Positions 54,082 through 63,335 of a DNA stretch of 64,000 nucleotides are shown here, piece by piece. The notes under the pieces were generated by a model, which did no database searches, was not told the origin of the DNA, and saw only the letters and a program-made list of their open reading frames with translations. Within the stretch, counting starts at the first letter, position 1. Every line of letters starts with the position of its first letter. Position numbers and translations under genes: made by a program. Where the stretch lies: NCBI RefSeq assembly GCF_008974325.1, contig NZ_BKCG01000010.1:1-64000 (forward strand), written 5' to 3'. The stretch is from Patiriisocius marinus. Lineage in GTDB: Bacteria > Bacteroidota > Bacteroidia > Flavobacteriales > Flavobacteriaceae.

Positions 54082-56640
54082 CTAAAAAAATAGCTGGAAT
54101 GAGATATTAGGTGTGAAGCCCAATGAATATTGATCAACTCTATTTATTGAGGCTTCGTTGTTTTCATCAGTTCCTATTTGATAATAACTGTCTAGTCTTG
54201 TCTGTTGGTCAAAGATATTTAATAAAGAAATATTTAGATTTCCTGAAAATGTTTCGTCAATAATAAAACTGTATTTAGCCGAAATATCTGTTCGGAAATA
54301 GGACTCTAAAGTTTCATTGTTGGGTTTATTAAATTCAATTAATGGAGAACTGCCAATAGTTTCAATTGCAGTATTAGTTAAAGGGGTGGTGTAAGGAATC
54401 CCAGAATGATAATTTAGTCCAGCAGAAAATTGAATCTTACTCCAAGAATAGGTTGCAGCTGCTGTAAGTGAGTGTTCAACATCTAGATTACTTCTAAAAG
54501 TAGGGATTTCAAAGTTGTCAAAATTGTAATTACTATCTATAAAAGTATAGCTCATCCAAGCAGAGAAATTTGTAATCCTTTTACTAGCTGTAAACTCAAT
54601 ACCTTTTGAGTTGTATGATCCTATCTCGCTTACGTTTTGAAGTTGATTTCTAAAACCTAAGTTTTGGGTATTGATACCATTAACTTTTTTGTAAAACCCT
54701 TCGGCTAAAAATGTCCAATTGTTTTCTGTGAAAGAGGATCCAATTGAAATTTGTTGACTTTCTAAAACTGGATTATCATCTCCATAGGCAACAAGCCATC
54801 TATCATTTTCTAATTGTAAAAGTTGGTTTTCGCGAGCAGTAAATTGATACACTGTTTGACTTTTTTGTTCGGCTGCAGCAAATATTTGAAATGCTTTTGA
54901 AAACTTGTGATGTATATTTATTCTTGGTTCTAAACGTGCATTGAAATTAGCATAGTTAATCCACCGAAGCCCTCCATTTATTATAGTGTTACTGTCATTT
55001 AATGCTAATGTAGCATTTCCGTAGAATGAGTTAGCTATAGTTGTATTACTAAGATTAATGGGGTTTATAACGGCATTGTCAGTATCGGTCACCTTGGTCT
55101 CTAAATATTGATAGCCGGCTTCTAATTTTAATGCGTCTATTAGTTGGTAAGAAGCTTCAAAGCGAGCTGATTTTTCCTTCACTTCATTACGTTGCGATTG
55201 AAGTTCTATTAATTCATCTTGAGAATTACTTCCGTTAAAAACATAGGTGCTAGCACTGTAACTAGCTTTTGATTGAAGTTTGTTATTCCAGTTTCTAATA
55301 TGAGTAAAGCCGCCTAAAAGTGTTCGTTGTCTAAGCTTATTGGTTGAAGCTTGTGAGCTGTCAACAGCCACAAAACGTTCTGTAAACTGCAATTGATTAC
55401 TAATAGTCATGAAATTATATGTAATCTTGTCTTTTTTAGTGATATCCCATATTGTCGAAATACTGAAATCGTAAAACGAGAATTCCTCATCAGTAGAGCG
55501 CACTCCAAAAGTAGCATCTGAATCTAGATTTGTAATAGATGTATTCTGAAATGTTCTAGCGAAAAATTGCTTGTAGACAGGATTTCCAACTCCACTATTA
55601 ATAGAAGTTCTTCCAGAAATTTGGATTCCGAAAGTTTCAGAAATTGGGATCATTCCGTACGCATTTAAACTGCTTAAATTAACGCCAGCACCACCTTCAA
55701 AATCTTTTGTAACACTATTCGTAGATTCCATTGCTAACGTTCCTGAGATTCCTTCTCCATAACTAGGGTGCGTACCATTTTTATAAATAGTCATCCTTTT
55801 TATTAGATTGGGATTGAACGCAGAAATAAGTCCGAAAAAATGTCCTGTTTGGTACATTCTAATATCATTCCACAATATTAGCGTTTCATCACTTTCTCCA
55901 CCACGAATATTGATATTAGAAGCGGTTTCATCATAACTAGCCACTCCAGGAAGCACTTGAGCAATTTGTAAAACGTCTGGCTCAATTAAGCTAGGGAGAA
56001 TTTCAAACTCCTTGTTAGTTATAGTTACAGATCCATTGTTGTTTTTAGCAATACCGTTTACAATATAGCTTTGTAATGTTACTGTTGGGAGATAGTTGAG
56101 GTTTTCATTAATAAAAATAATTGGGCAAATATCATTATCTCTTTCAAGTTCTTGAGCTATTATAGTTTTTAAAAAAGCTCCTTCTCGGTAGATTTCAATT
56201 TGCGTGTCGTTTTTAATATTTTCAAGCGTAAATTTCCCAGTGCTTTCTAAGTGTACTTCTTGAGTGTTATAAATTAACGTGATGTTGTTTGCAGGTGCTC
56301 CAGTTTCGGTGTCAATTATGGAGGCGCAAATTGTGACGTAAATTTCAGGAAAAACAACGGTTATATACCTTGAGTCAATCGCGGTGAATTTAATTTGGGT
56401 GGCACTTGTTATGGATGATAATATTTCGGATAAAGAATTTGAAATCTCTGGCGCTTCAACATGTATTAGTTTCGCTTTATTACTATCGAATGAAAATTTG
56501 ACGTCAAAAGATTCCTCAATGCTAATAACTGCTTCAGAAAAAGAAACTAAATTGTTAGATTGACTATAAGCGGTGAGGCTTAAAAATAAAAAAGCAAGTA
56601 AGAATAGAAGTGGAGCGTTATTCCTTTTTTCTACTATCAT
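54082..56640 (-). CDS. TonB-dependent receptor with STN-type signalling domain
   Basis: This is an 852-residue outer membrane receptor. After the signal peptide (ending 'LTAYSQ') there is an STN-like domain (residues about 25-95: 'FSEAVISIEESFDVKFSFDSNKAKL' onward) that contacts FecR. A carboxypeptidase-like segment and plug follow ('INIRGGESDETLILWNDIRMY' in parts, near 238-258), then the barrel ending in Phe. There is no SusD partner, so it probably takes a small chelate or signal. The ATG at 56640 begins the signal peptide; the gene overlaps the 3' end of the FecR gene by 23 bases. Confidence 0.9.
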   Translation of the reverse strand: MIVEKRNNAPLLFLLAFLFLSLTAYSQSNNLVSFSEAVISIEESFDVKFSFDSNKAKLIHVEAPEISNSLSEILSSITSATQIKFTAIDSRYITVVFPEIYVTICASIIDTETGAPANNITLIYNTQEVHLESTGKFTLENIKNDTQIEIYREGAFLKTIIAQELERDNDICPIIFINENLNYLPTVTLQSYIVNGIAKNNNGSVTITNKEFEILPSLIEPDVLQIAQVLPGVASYDETASNINIRGGESDETLILWNDIRMYQTGHFFGLISAFNPNLIKRMTIYKNGTHPSYGEGISGTLAMESTNSVTKDFEGGAGVNLSSLNAYGMIPISETFGIQISGRTSINSGVGNPVYKQFFARTFQNTSITNLDSDATFGVRSTDEEFSFYDFSISTIWDITKKDKITYNFMTISNQLQFTERFVAVDSSQASTNKLRQRTLLGGFTHIRNWNNKLQSKASYSASTYVFNGSNSQDELIELQSQRNEVKEKSARFEASYQLIDALKLEAGYQYLETKVTDTDNAVINPINLSNTTIANSFYGNATLALNDSNTIINGGLRWINYANFNARLEPRINIHHKFSKAFQIFAAAEQKSQTVYQFTARENQLLQLENDRWLVAYGDDNPVLESQQISIGSSFTENNWTFLAEGFYKKVNGINTQNLGFRNQLQNVSEIGSYNSKGIEFTASKRITNFSAWMSYTFIDSNYNFDNFEIPTFRSNLDVEHSLTAAATYSWSKIQFSAGLNYHSGIPYTTPLTNTAIETIGSSPLIEFNKPNNETLESYFRTDISAKYSFIIDETFSGNLNISLLNIFDQQTRLDSYYQIGTDENNEASINRVDQYSLGFTPNISFQLFF

Positions 56641-57538
56641 AAATAAGTACGCCATTCTTAGTGTCTTTGCTATATGAAAGATTAAGGGGTACTGTTATTG
56701 TTCGCAAAGCATCATCAAGATTACTGTGTGTAAAAGTACCTGTGTAGCGTAAATTTACGTCAATATTTTTAGTATTCACAGTTATATTATACTCGTTTTC
56801 AAGTTCCATTAAAACGGAATATAAATCTTGATCTGTAAAACTACTTTCGTTAAAAATCCAAGTTGGATGAGTTGTATAGACTTTGTGTTTTGTAAACGCC
56901 TTATTGTTAAACTCATAGCGTTCTCCTGGTTCAACTTTTACAGAAGTAATTCCGCTAGTAACTGAAACTAAACCTTCGTAGCAGGTTACAATAATTCCAG
57001 TTTCAGTAGTTTCTACATTAAATTTTGTTCCCAATACTGTTACAACTCCTTGAGGTGTAGTAACAGTAAAGGTTTTTCCTTTTGCTACTTCAAAAAATGC
57101 CTCACCAGTAAGTTCAACGTTTCTTTCAAAATGCCAATTGTATTTTTTATATGAAACACTAGCGTTTTCGCTTAGTGAAATTCTTGAGTTGTCAGGTAAT
57201 GATACTTTTTCGATTGCAGCTAAATCTCCATTTACTGAAGTTTCAACAGTAGTTAGAAATATACCAGATGCTACTAGTACTATTAATATAGCTGCAATTT
57301 TAGAAATAGTTTGGAATGATAAATACTTAACTTTAGTATTGCTCTTTTTTCTGAAATTTTCTTGATTTTTTAAATTTGTCAATCCAGCAGATACATCGTG
57401 TTGAGGTGTCTCGAGTAGCTTTACTTTAGCATCGATTTTCTCATACATAGCAAATTCGGGAAGTGTTTTCAGTTGAGCAATTTCTTGCGCTGAACACTCG
57501 CCGTTGAGCCATTTTTTTATTAATTGTTCTTTGTTCAT
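56618..57538 (-). CDS. FecR-family anti-sigma/sigma regulator
   Basis: This is a 306-residue FecR-like protein. A short cytoplasmic part (residues 1-79) binds the sigma factor; one membrane helix follows (about 80-97); the periplasmic FecR domain has 'PDNSRISLSENASVSY' near 116-132 and 'GEAFFEVAKGKTFTVTTPQGVVTVLGTKFNV' near 143-175; a DUF4974-type C-terminal domain ends it. It relays the receptor signal to the ECF sigma factor. It lies 53 bases after the sigma gene and overlaps the receptor gene by 23 bases, which links their translation. Confidence 0.92.
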   Translation of the reverse strand: MNKEQLIKKWLNGECSAQEIAQLKTLPEFAMYEKIDAKVKLLETPQHDVSAGLTNLKNQENFRKKSNTKVKYLSFQTISKIAAILIVLVASGIFLTTVETSVNGDLAAIEKVSLPDNSRISLSENASVSYKKYNWHFERNVELTGEAFFEVAKGKTFTVTTPQGVVTVLGTKFNVETTETGIIVTCYEGLVSVTSGITSVKVEPGERYEFNNKAFTKHKVYTTHPTWIFNESSFTDQDLYSVLMELENEYNITVNTKNIDVNLRYTGTFTHSNLDDALRTITVPLNLSYSKDTKNGVLIYDSRKKE

Positions 57539-57591
57539 TTCTATCGTTCTACTAGTTAAACAGTTGAGTTCTTAAAATACCACCTTAAGCA

Positions 57592-58101
57592 TTAGATATT
57601 TTCAATGGATAACCGTAAATTTTCTAATGCATCTAAAACTCGTTTCCCAGCTGCTTTTTCTGAAATATTAAAAACTTCAGCAATTTCTCTATACTTTTTA
57701 CCTTCAACGCGACTCATTAAAAATGCAGTGCGTTGGATTTCTGTCAAGCCATCGAGTGCTCGTTGTAACTTGTCACCAAATTCTTGCTCTTCTAATAAAT
57801 ATTCTGGCGATTGATTGTCAACTCGTGCTGTTTTGCTTTCGGCATATTTGTAACGCACTTTTTGGTGTGCGACAACATTTAGAAAATTATTATTCGCAAC
57901 GGTATATAGGTAGGATTTTGCTTTTGCAGGTGAAACTTTTGCGCAGTTTTCCCATAACTTAATAAAGGACTCTTGCACAATGTCAAATGAACGTGCCTCA
58001 TCTCTGCATTTAAAAAATACAAAACTGCGTAGAGACTGAGCGTATGTTTTATATACCTCGTCAAATGTCTTTTCTTTACAAACTGAATTTTCTTCTTCCA
58101 T
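57592..58101 (-). CDS. ECF RNA polymerase sigma factor (FecI-like)
   Basis: This is a 169-residue sigma-70 family factor with region 2 (residues about 14-82: 'YAQSLRSFVFFKCRDEARSFDIVQESFIKLWEN') and region 4 (about 112-165: 'LTEIQRTAFLMSRVEGKKYREIAEVFNISEKAAGKRV'). It lacks extra domains. With the FecR and receptor genes in the same orientation this is a standard cell-surface signalling set. It should direct transcription of the operon and perhaps other targets; the cognate promoter sequence cannot be told here. Confidence 0.93.
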   Translation of the reverse strand: MEEENSVCKEKTFDEVYKTYAQSLRSFVFFKCRDEARSFDIVQESFIKLWENCAKVSPAKAKSYLYTVANNNFLNVVAHQKVRYKYAESKTARVDNQSPEYLLEEQEFGDKLQRALDGLTEIQRTAFLMSRVEGKKYREIAEVFNISEKAAGKRVLDALENLRLSIENI

Positions 58102-58218
58102 AATTTTAACAATGTAAAACTATGTAAAAAATAAAATATAAACCTAAGGTGGTATTTCGGGACGTAGCCTGTTATACTTATTGAGAGGTTATTGTTAACG
58201 CTCAATTTATTTTAAGAT

Positions 58219-58254
58219 AAAAGCCACCTACTGACTGTGAGGTGGCTTTTTTAA
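58219..58254. terminator. terminator between amidohydrolase and sigma gene
   Basis: AAAAGCCACCT (58219-58229) pairs with AGGTGGCTTTT (58240-58250) around a 10-base loop and is flanked by T runs on both strands. It lies 40 bases after the amidohydrolase stop on the minus strand. Confidence 0.8.
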
Positions 58255-58290
58255 TTTACAGATATAACTTGTTTTTTCTGTATTTGTAAT

Positions 58291-59613
58291 TTATTCTACT
58301 TCCTCTCCTTTGTAAACAATACCGCCTTTCATTACAAAGTCGATATCCATTAACTCGTTAATATCTTCAAGGGGGTTTCCATTGACGGCAACGATATCAG
58401 CAAACTTTCCATTTTCTAAGGTTCCTAATTTTTTTTCCATTCCTAGTAAAGTAGCAGCGTTGATAGTAGCAGTTTTAATGGCTTCGTTTTCATCCATTCC
58501 GTATTTTACCATTAGTTGAAACTCTCTTGCATTTGTTCCATGTTTACTTACTCCGCTGTCAGTACCAAAAGCAATATTAATTTTTCCTTTTAGTGCTTTT
58601 TTAAAACTTGCTTCCACAACAGGCGCTACTTGCTTAATCTTATCTATAATTGCAGGCGGGATATTTGGATTTACACTTAACTCTTCATAAACCGAAACTC
58701 CAGCCAATAAAGTTGGTACTAAATAAGCCCCGGTTTTTTGAAATAGTTTTATAGATTCATCATTTAAATACGATCCGTGTTCGATGGAATTTACACCAGC
58801 TCTAAGTGCTGCATTAACACCATCGGCCTCGTGAGCATGTGCAGCAACTTTTCTTCCAAGACTTCGTGCTGTTTCAACGATAGATTTCATTTCGGCATCC
58901 GTTAATTGTTGGCCTACACCTGCTGCGGTGTTGCTTAAAACGCCTCCGGTTGCAGTTATTTTTATGACATCGGCGCCCTCTTTAACTAAAGCTCGAACAG
59001 CTCTACTGCAATCATCGCTACCATTACAAATGTTTTCGCTAGTGCCTATAGCTTCCATAATGTGTGAGTTGTAGCCGTGGAAATCGCCGTGTCCACCTGT
59101 GGCTGAAACGGCTCCATTTGATGCCATAATACGCGGTCCAGCAATTATTCCTTTAGATATTGCGCGCTTTAAAGCATTCATAATATGTGGATCTCCACCT
59201 AAATTACGTACAGTAGTAAAGCCTGCTTCTAGCGTTCTTTTAGAATACGGTATTGCGTCAAAAGCAAGATCAGCTTCCTCGAGAGTTGTCCATTCATGCG
59301 GATTTGCAGAAGGGTCACGCTCACCAGTAATGTGCGTGTGCATATCAATAAAGCCAGGCATTAGAAACTTATCCTGTAAATTTAATATTGTAACATTGGC
59401 GTTGTTGTAACCTAATTGTGCTGGTTGTTGAAAACCATCACGTATTAATTTGATAATACCATTTTCAATAATAATGGTTTGATTTTTTTTAGGAGCTTTA
59501 CTAGGAACGGCAAGGACTTGTCCTGCATGTATTATTGTAGTTTGGCTAAATGATTGGTTTGTTATAAAACAGCATAAAAGAGCAAGTAATGAGAGCGTGT
59601 GAGTTTTTTTCAT
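58291..59613 (-). CDS. secreted metal-dependent amidohydrolase
   Basis: This is a 440-residue protein with a signal peptide (ending 'QSFSQ') and the imidazolonepropionase-like amidohydrolase fold. Metal ligands are seen in 'DMHTHITGE' near residues 90-98, the Lys of 'VIKITATGG' near 215-223, 'AAHAHEADG' near 256-264, 'IEHGSYL' near 277-283 and 'FGTDSGVSKHGTN' (Asp) near 348-360. Relatives hydrolyse cyclic imides or N-acyl and prolyl dipeptides; the substrate is not known. It is monocistronic, in front of the sigma factor gene in the same direction, and separated by a terminator. Confidence 0.88.
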   Translation of the reverse strand: MKKTHTLSLLALLCCFITNQSFSQTTIIHAGQVLAVPSKAPKKNQTIIIENGIIKLIRDGFQQPAQLGYNNANVTILNLQDKFLMPGFIDMHTHITGERDPSANPHEWTTLEEADLAFDAIPYSKRTLEAGFTTVRNLGGDPHIMNALKRAISKGIIAGPRIMASNGAVSATGGHGDFHGYNSHIMEAIGTSENICNGSDDCSRAVRALVKEGADVIKITATGGVLSNTAAGVGQQLTDAEMKSIVETARSLGRKVAAHAHEADGVNAALRAGVNSIEHGSYLNDESIKLFQKTGAYLVPTLLAGVSVYEELSVNPNIPPAIIDKIKQVAPVVEASFKKALKGKINIAFGTDSGVSKHGTNAREFQLMVKYGMDENEAIKTATINAATLLGMEKKLGTLENGKFADIVAVNGNPLEDINELMDIDFVMKGGIVYKGEEVE

Positions 59614-59924
59614 AACTGAAAGTTTAAAAATTCAAGATAGTTAATTTAAAGACGATTTTATAATACGTAACAGAAACTGAGATTAGAACTAAATCTGAAA
59701 CTTTTCCCTTTTAACTTTAAGAATAATAAGGAAGTAGCTTTTCATTCTTAATGAGAAGCTAACGTTAGTCTAATTTTAAGCGCAATTTTACAGCTTTAAA
59801 ATTTCCGAAGAAAACCATACGATTAGGTAATTTCAGCCTTTGATACTAGTAGGGCAATTAGTATCTTTGCATTCCTTTTTTGCATAATATTAGAAAAGGA
59901 TTTTATATTTAAAAGTTACAGCTC
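59614..59924. other. intergenic region between amidohydrolase and ffh
   Basis: This is a 311-base gap between divergent genes. It holds the ffh promoter at 59839-59869. I found no open frame, no RNA gene and no stable hairpin in the rest; CTAACGTTAG at 59759-59768 is a short palindrome without partner arms. Confidence 0.6.
59839..59869 (+). promoter_or_regulatory. promoter of ffh
   Basis: TTTG (59839-59842), 19 bases, then TATCTTTG (59862-59869) is an exact fit to the Bacteroidota promoter consensus. The ffh start is 55 bases downstream. Confidence 0.8.
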
Positions 59925-61256
59925 ATGTTCGATAATTTAAGTGATAAGTTAGATAAAGCCCTCCACGTCCTCAAAGGTCACGGTAGTATTACAGAAGTAA
60001 ACGTTGCAGAAACGTTGAAAGAAGTTCGCCGCGCACTACTTGATGCCGATGTTAACTTTAAAATAGCAAAGGATTTTACAAATACTGTAAAAGAAAAAGC
60101 CTTAGGTCAAAATGTATTGACTGCTTTACAACCTAGCCAATTAATGGTGAAGATTGTTAAAGATGAGCTTACTGCTTTAATGGGAGGTGATGTTGCTGGG
60201 ATTAATTTGAAAGGATCGCCAAGTGTGATTTTGATGTCAGGTTTACAAGGTAGTGGTAAAACTACTTTTTCTGGTAAATTAGCTAACTTTCTTAAAACTA
60301 AAAAGACAAAGAAACCTTTACTAGTTGCCTGTGATGTATATCGTCCTGCGGCAATAAACCAATTGCACGTTGTGGGTGACCAGATAGGTGTTGAGGTTTT
60401 TAGTGATGAAGGAAATATGGATCCCGTAGATATTGCTACTAAAGCAGTTGCTTACGCGAAACAAAATGGGCATAATGTAGTTATAGTCGATACAGCAGGA
60501 CGTCTTGCTGTAGATGAGGAAATGATGAAGGAAATTGAAAATGTGCACCGCGCATTGAATCCTGATGAAACCTTATTTGTGGTTGATGCAATGACAGGGC
60601 AAGATGCTGTTAATACAGCTAAAGCCTTTAATGATCGTTTAAACTTTGATGGTGTTATACTTACAAAGCTAGATGGTGATACACGTGGAGGTGCTGCAAT
60701 ATCTATTAAAACGGTAGTTAATAAACCTATTAAGTTTATTGGTACTGGTGAGAAAATGGATGCGATTGATGTATTCTATCCTGAACGTATGGCAGACCGT
60801 ATCTTAGGGATGGGAGATGTTATATCTCTTGTTGAAAGGGCTCAGGAGCAGTTTGATGAAGAGGAAGCAAGAAAATTACAGAAGAAAATTGCTAAAAATC
60901 AATTTGGTTTTGACGATTTCTTAAAACAAATTAATCAAGTAAAGAAAATGGGTAGCATGAAGGACCTTGTGGGGATGATCCCAGGGGCCGGAAAAGCACT
61001 TAAAGATGTAGATATTGATGATGATGCATTTAAGCACATTGAAGCTATTATTCATTCTATGACTCCAGAAGAACGTAGTATTCCTTCGACTATTAATGCC
61101 AGTAGAAAAAAGAGAATAGCTAAAGGTAGTGGTACATCTGTACAGCAAATTAATCAACTGTTAAAACAGTTTGATCAAATGAGTAAGATGATGAAAATGA
61201 TGCAAGGCGGCGGTGGTCGTAAGATGATGCAAATGATGGGTAAAATGAAACAGTAA
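59925..61256 (+). CDS. ffh: signal recognition particle protein Ffh
   Basis: This is a 443-residue GTPase that binds signal sequences and SRP RNA and docks with FtsY. The N domain comes first, then the G domain with 'GLQGSGKTT' (G1) at residues 106-114, 'DVYRPAAINQL' near 137-147, 'DTAGRLAVDEEMM' (G3) near 190-202 and 'TKLDGDTRGGAA' (G4) near 246-257. The methionine-rich M domain ends the protein with a Met/Lys-rich tail. Full length. A terminator follows. No SRP RNA gene was seen in this window. Confidence 0.97.
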   Translation: MFDNLSDKLDKALHVLKGHGSITEVNVAETLKEVRRALLDADVNFKIAKDFTNTVKEKALGQNVLTALQPSQLMVKIVKDELTALMGGDVAGINLKGSPSVILMSGLQGSGKTTFSGKLANFLKTKKTKKPLLVACDVYRPAAINQLHVVGDQIGVEVFSDEGNMDPVDIATKAVAYAKQNGHNVVIVDTAGRLAVDEEMMKEIENVHRALNPDETLFVVDAMTGQDAVNTAKAFNDRLNFDGVILTKLDGDTRGGAAISIKTVVNKPIKFIGTGEKMDAIDVFYPERMADRILGMGDVISLVERAQEQFDEEEARKLQKKIAKNQFGFDDFLKQINQVKKMGSMKDLVGMIPGAGKALKDVDIDDDAFKHIEAIIHSMTPEERSIPSTINASRKKRIAKGSGTSVQQINQLLKQFDQMSKMMKMMQGGGGRKMMQMMGKMKQ

Positions 61257-61282
61257 ATAAATCACTGTCTTAATATATAATC

Positions 61283-61308
61283 AGCACGAATTTATTCGTG
61301 CTTTTTTT
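61283..61308 (+). terminator. terminator after ffh
   Basis: AGCACGAA (61283-61290) pairs with TTCGTGCT (61295-61302), followed by seven T. It lies 26 bases after the ffh stop. Confidence 0.92.
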
Positions 61309-61522
61309 ATGCCGAAATTTTAAGGGTTGTTATTATACGCCTTTTGTATAAAAAGCACACAGTTGTGATCTTAATTACACACATTGAATTTAAATTAAGA
61401 TTTCTTTGTTTTTCGTATAAGTCTGTTTTTTAATTGTTTATAGGTTTTCTTGTTTGGTTAAATGATACGGCATAAATTTTTCTATATGTATAACAAGTTT
61501 AACAAATAACAACTCAGAAATT

Positions 61523-61834
61523 ATGAAAAAGTTAATGATCACAGCGTTATTCGCAGTAGCAAGTTTAACAGTAGCACAGGCACAAGAAACAGCATCAATC
61601 GACACTAATGTTGAAACAACAATTAAAGCAACAACACAGGATTTTGTAGCAGTTGATTTGAAAAATGTACCTCCAGCAATTTTAAAAGCTGTAACAACAG
61701 ATTTTGAAAGTGCAACTTTAGCAAAAGCTTGGAAAAATGAAAAGAATGAATACAAGTTAGAGCTTGTTTCAACAGACGATAAAGTTATAGAAGTGTATGC
61801 AAACAGTAAAGGTGAGTGGATTAAAAAGGAGTAG
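61523..61834 (+). CDS. small secreted PepSY-like protein
   Basis: This is a 103-residue protein with a signal peptide (ending 'VAQAQ'). The mature part, 'VPPAILKAVTTDFESATLAKAWKNEKNEYKLEL...VYANSKGEWIKKE' (in parts), resembles the PepSY-like/DUF2874 small secreted proteins of Bacteroidota: a helix then a beta sheet with a Gly-x-Trp-Ile end. Function unknown. The upstream region, 61309-61522, has no clear TAnnTTTG promoter box. It stands just upstream of a two-component response regulator and has its own terminator at 61890. Confidence 0.72.
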   Translation: MKKLMITALFAVASLTVAQAQETASIDTNVETTIKATTQDFVAVDLKNVPPAILKAVTTDFESATLAKAWKNEKNEYKLELVSTDDKVIEVYANSKGEWIKKE

Positions 61835-61889
61835 TATCTAATACGATTAGATACCATCCTCAACTCTAATTTATAACACTTAGCTTTAG

Positions 61890-61920
61890 AAAGCGCTTCT
61901 TAAATGAGGCGCTTTTTTTT
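61890..61920 (+). terminator. terminator after the small secreted protein
   Basis: AAAGCGC (61890-61896) pairs with GCGCTTT (61909-61915) around a 12-base loop and runs into T. It separates the small secreted protein from the response regulator. Confidence 0.85.
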
Positions 61921-61988
61921 ATGAAAATTTTAGTGTTTTAATTTTCATATTTTTTTGATTTTCACGTTTTAGAACAAACCAACATATT

Positions 61989-63335
61989 TTGAAAATACTA
62001 ATAGTAGAGGATGATATTGCTTTTGGGAAGATGCTTCATATTTATCTTTCTAAAAAAGAATATGAAGTGAGTTTAGTAACAACAGGTGCTGAGGCAACTC
62101 CACTGTTCTCTGATGGTAGTTTTGATGTTTTGATAACAGACTTACAATTGCCTGATACAACAGGTCTTCAATTATTGGAAATTGTGAAAGAAAAAGCACC
62201 AACTACACAAGTACTTTTAATGACAGGATATGCTGAGGTTTCTACAGCTGTTGATGCTATGAAAAAGGGCGCGTTAGAATATATTTCGAAACCTTTTAGA
62301 CCTGAAGAGTTATTGATGATTCTAGAAAATGTTCGAAAGCCAAACGAGGTAAAAGGTTCAACTATAGCAAGTGAAATAGAAGCGCCATTAGTTAAAACAA
62401 ATAATAGCCCATTACAAGGAATAAGTAAGGCAGCAATTACCTATCAACAACATATACAATTAGTAAGTCCTACAACCATGGCTGTGTTAATACAGGGCGA
62501 AAGTGGAACGGGAAAAGAAGTGGCAGCAAAAGCAATACACGATTTTAGTGACAGATGTAACCAACCATTTATTGCAGTAGATTGTGGTGCTATACCAAAA
62601 GAGATTGCAAGTAGTGAATTTTTTGGTCATATAAAAGGGAGCTTTACAGGAGCTATTGCAGATAAAAAAGGACACTTTGAAAATGCACACCTTGGTACAC
62701 TCTTTCTTGATGAGGTAGGGAATTTGTCTTATGAAAATCAGATACAGTTATTGCGAGCTTTACAAGAAAAGAAAATAAAACCAGTAGGAAGTTCAAAGGA
62801 AATTGCTATTGATATTAGAGTGCTTTCAGCAACTAACGAAAATTTGAGAGAGGCTGTTGAGCGAGGCGATTTTAGAGAAGACCTTTATCATAGATTACAA
62901 GAATTTACAATTCATATTCCACCGTTGAGAGAAAGGGAAGAAGACCTGCAACGTTTTATCTCTTTTTTTATAGAACAAGCTAATGTTGCTCTTAACAAAA
63001 ATGTGAAAGATATTTCGAAAGAAGTTGCTATTGCATTTGACAACTATGCTTGGCCTGGGAATTTACGTGAATTAAAAAATGTACTAAAGCGATGTGTTTT
63101 GCTAACAACAACCGATGTAATTCCAATTGAAGTATTGCCACACGAAGTGCTTGTTACATCAGATAAAAAAATAGTAACAGATTTCTCAACAAAGAATAAC
63201 GAGAAACAATTGATAATCAATGCCTTAAAACAGGCTGAGTATAATAAAAGTAAAGCCGCAGGCTTATTAAAGATTACTCGTAAAACATTGTACAATAAAA
63301 TTGCGCACTACGCTATTGATTTAGATAATGTTTAA
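61989..63335 (+). CDS. NtrC-type sigma54-dependent response regulator
   Basis: This is a 448-residue regulator with a receiver domain (Asp51 as phosphoacceptor, 'TGYAE' near 79-83, Lys101), a sigma54-interaction AAA+ domain and a C-terminal Fis-type helix-turn-helix. Walker A is 'GESGTGKE' at 170-177 and Walker B ends in Asp241-Glu242. The sigma54-contact loop reads GSFTGA (217-222) instead of the usual GAFTGA, which still fits activation. The start is TTG at 61989, as no ATG precedes the fold. It is convergent with a hybrid histidine kinase and overlaps it by 23 bases, so the two probably form one signalling pair. The target promoter is not in view. Confidence 0.93.
   Translation: MKILIVEDDIAFGKMLHIYLSKKEYEVSLVTTGAEATPLFSDGSFDVLITDLQLPDTTGLQLLEIVKEKAPTTQVLLMTGYAEVSTAVDAMKKGALEYISKPFRPEELLMILENVRKPNEVKGSTIASEIEAPLVKTNNSPLQGISKAAITYQQHIQLVSPTTMAVLIQGESGTGKEVAAKAIHDFSDRCNQPFIAVDCGAIPKEIASSEFFGHIKGSFTGAIADKKGHFENAHLGTLFLDEVGNLSYENQIQLLRALQEKKIKPVGSSKEIAIDIRVLSATNENLREAVERGDFREDLYHRLQEFTIHIPPLREREEDLQRFISFFIEQANVALNKNVKDISKEVAIAFDNYAWPGNLRELKNVLKRCVLLTTTDVIPIEVLPHEVLVTSDKKIVTDFSTKNNEKQLIINALKQAEYNKSKAAGLLKITRKTLYNKIAHYAIDLDNV

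Noticed and set aside
59759-59768. CTAACGTTAG as a lone cassette recombination site
   Set aside because: It has the AAC/GTT look but no arms, no partner box and no cassette structure around it.
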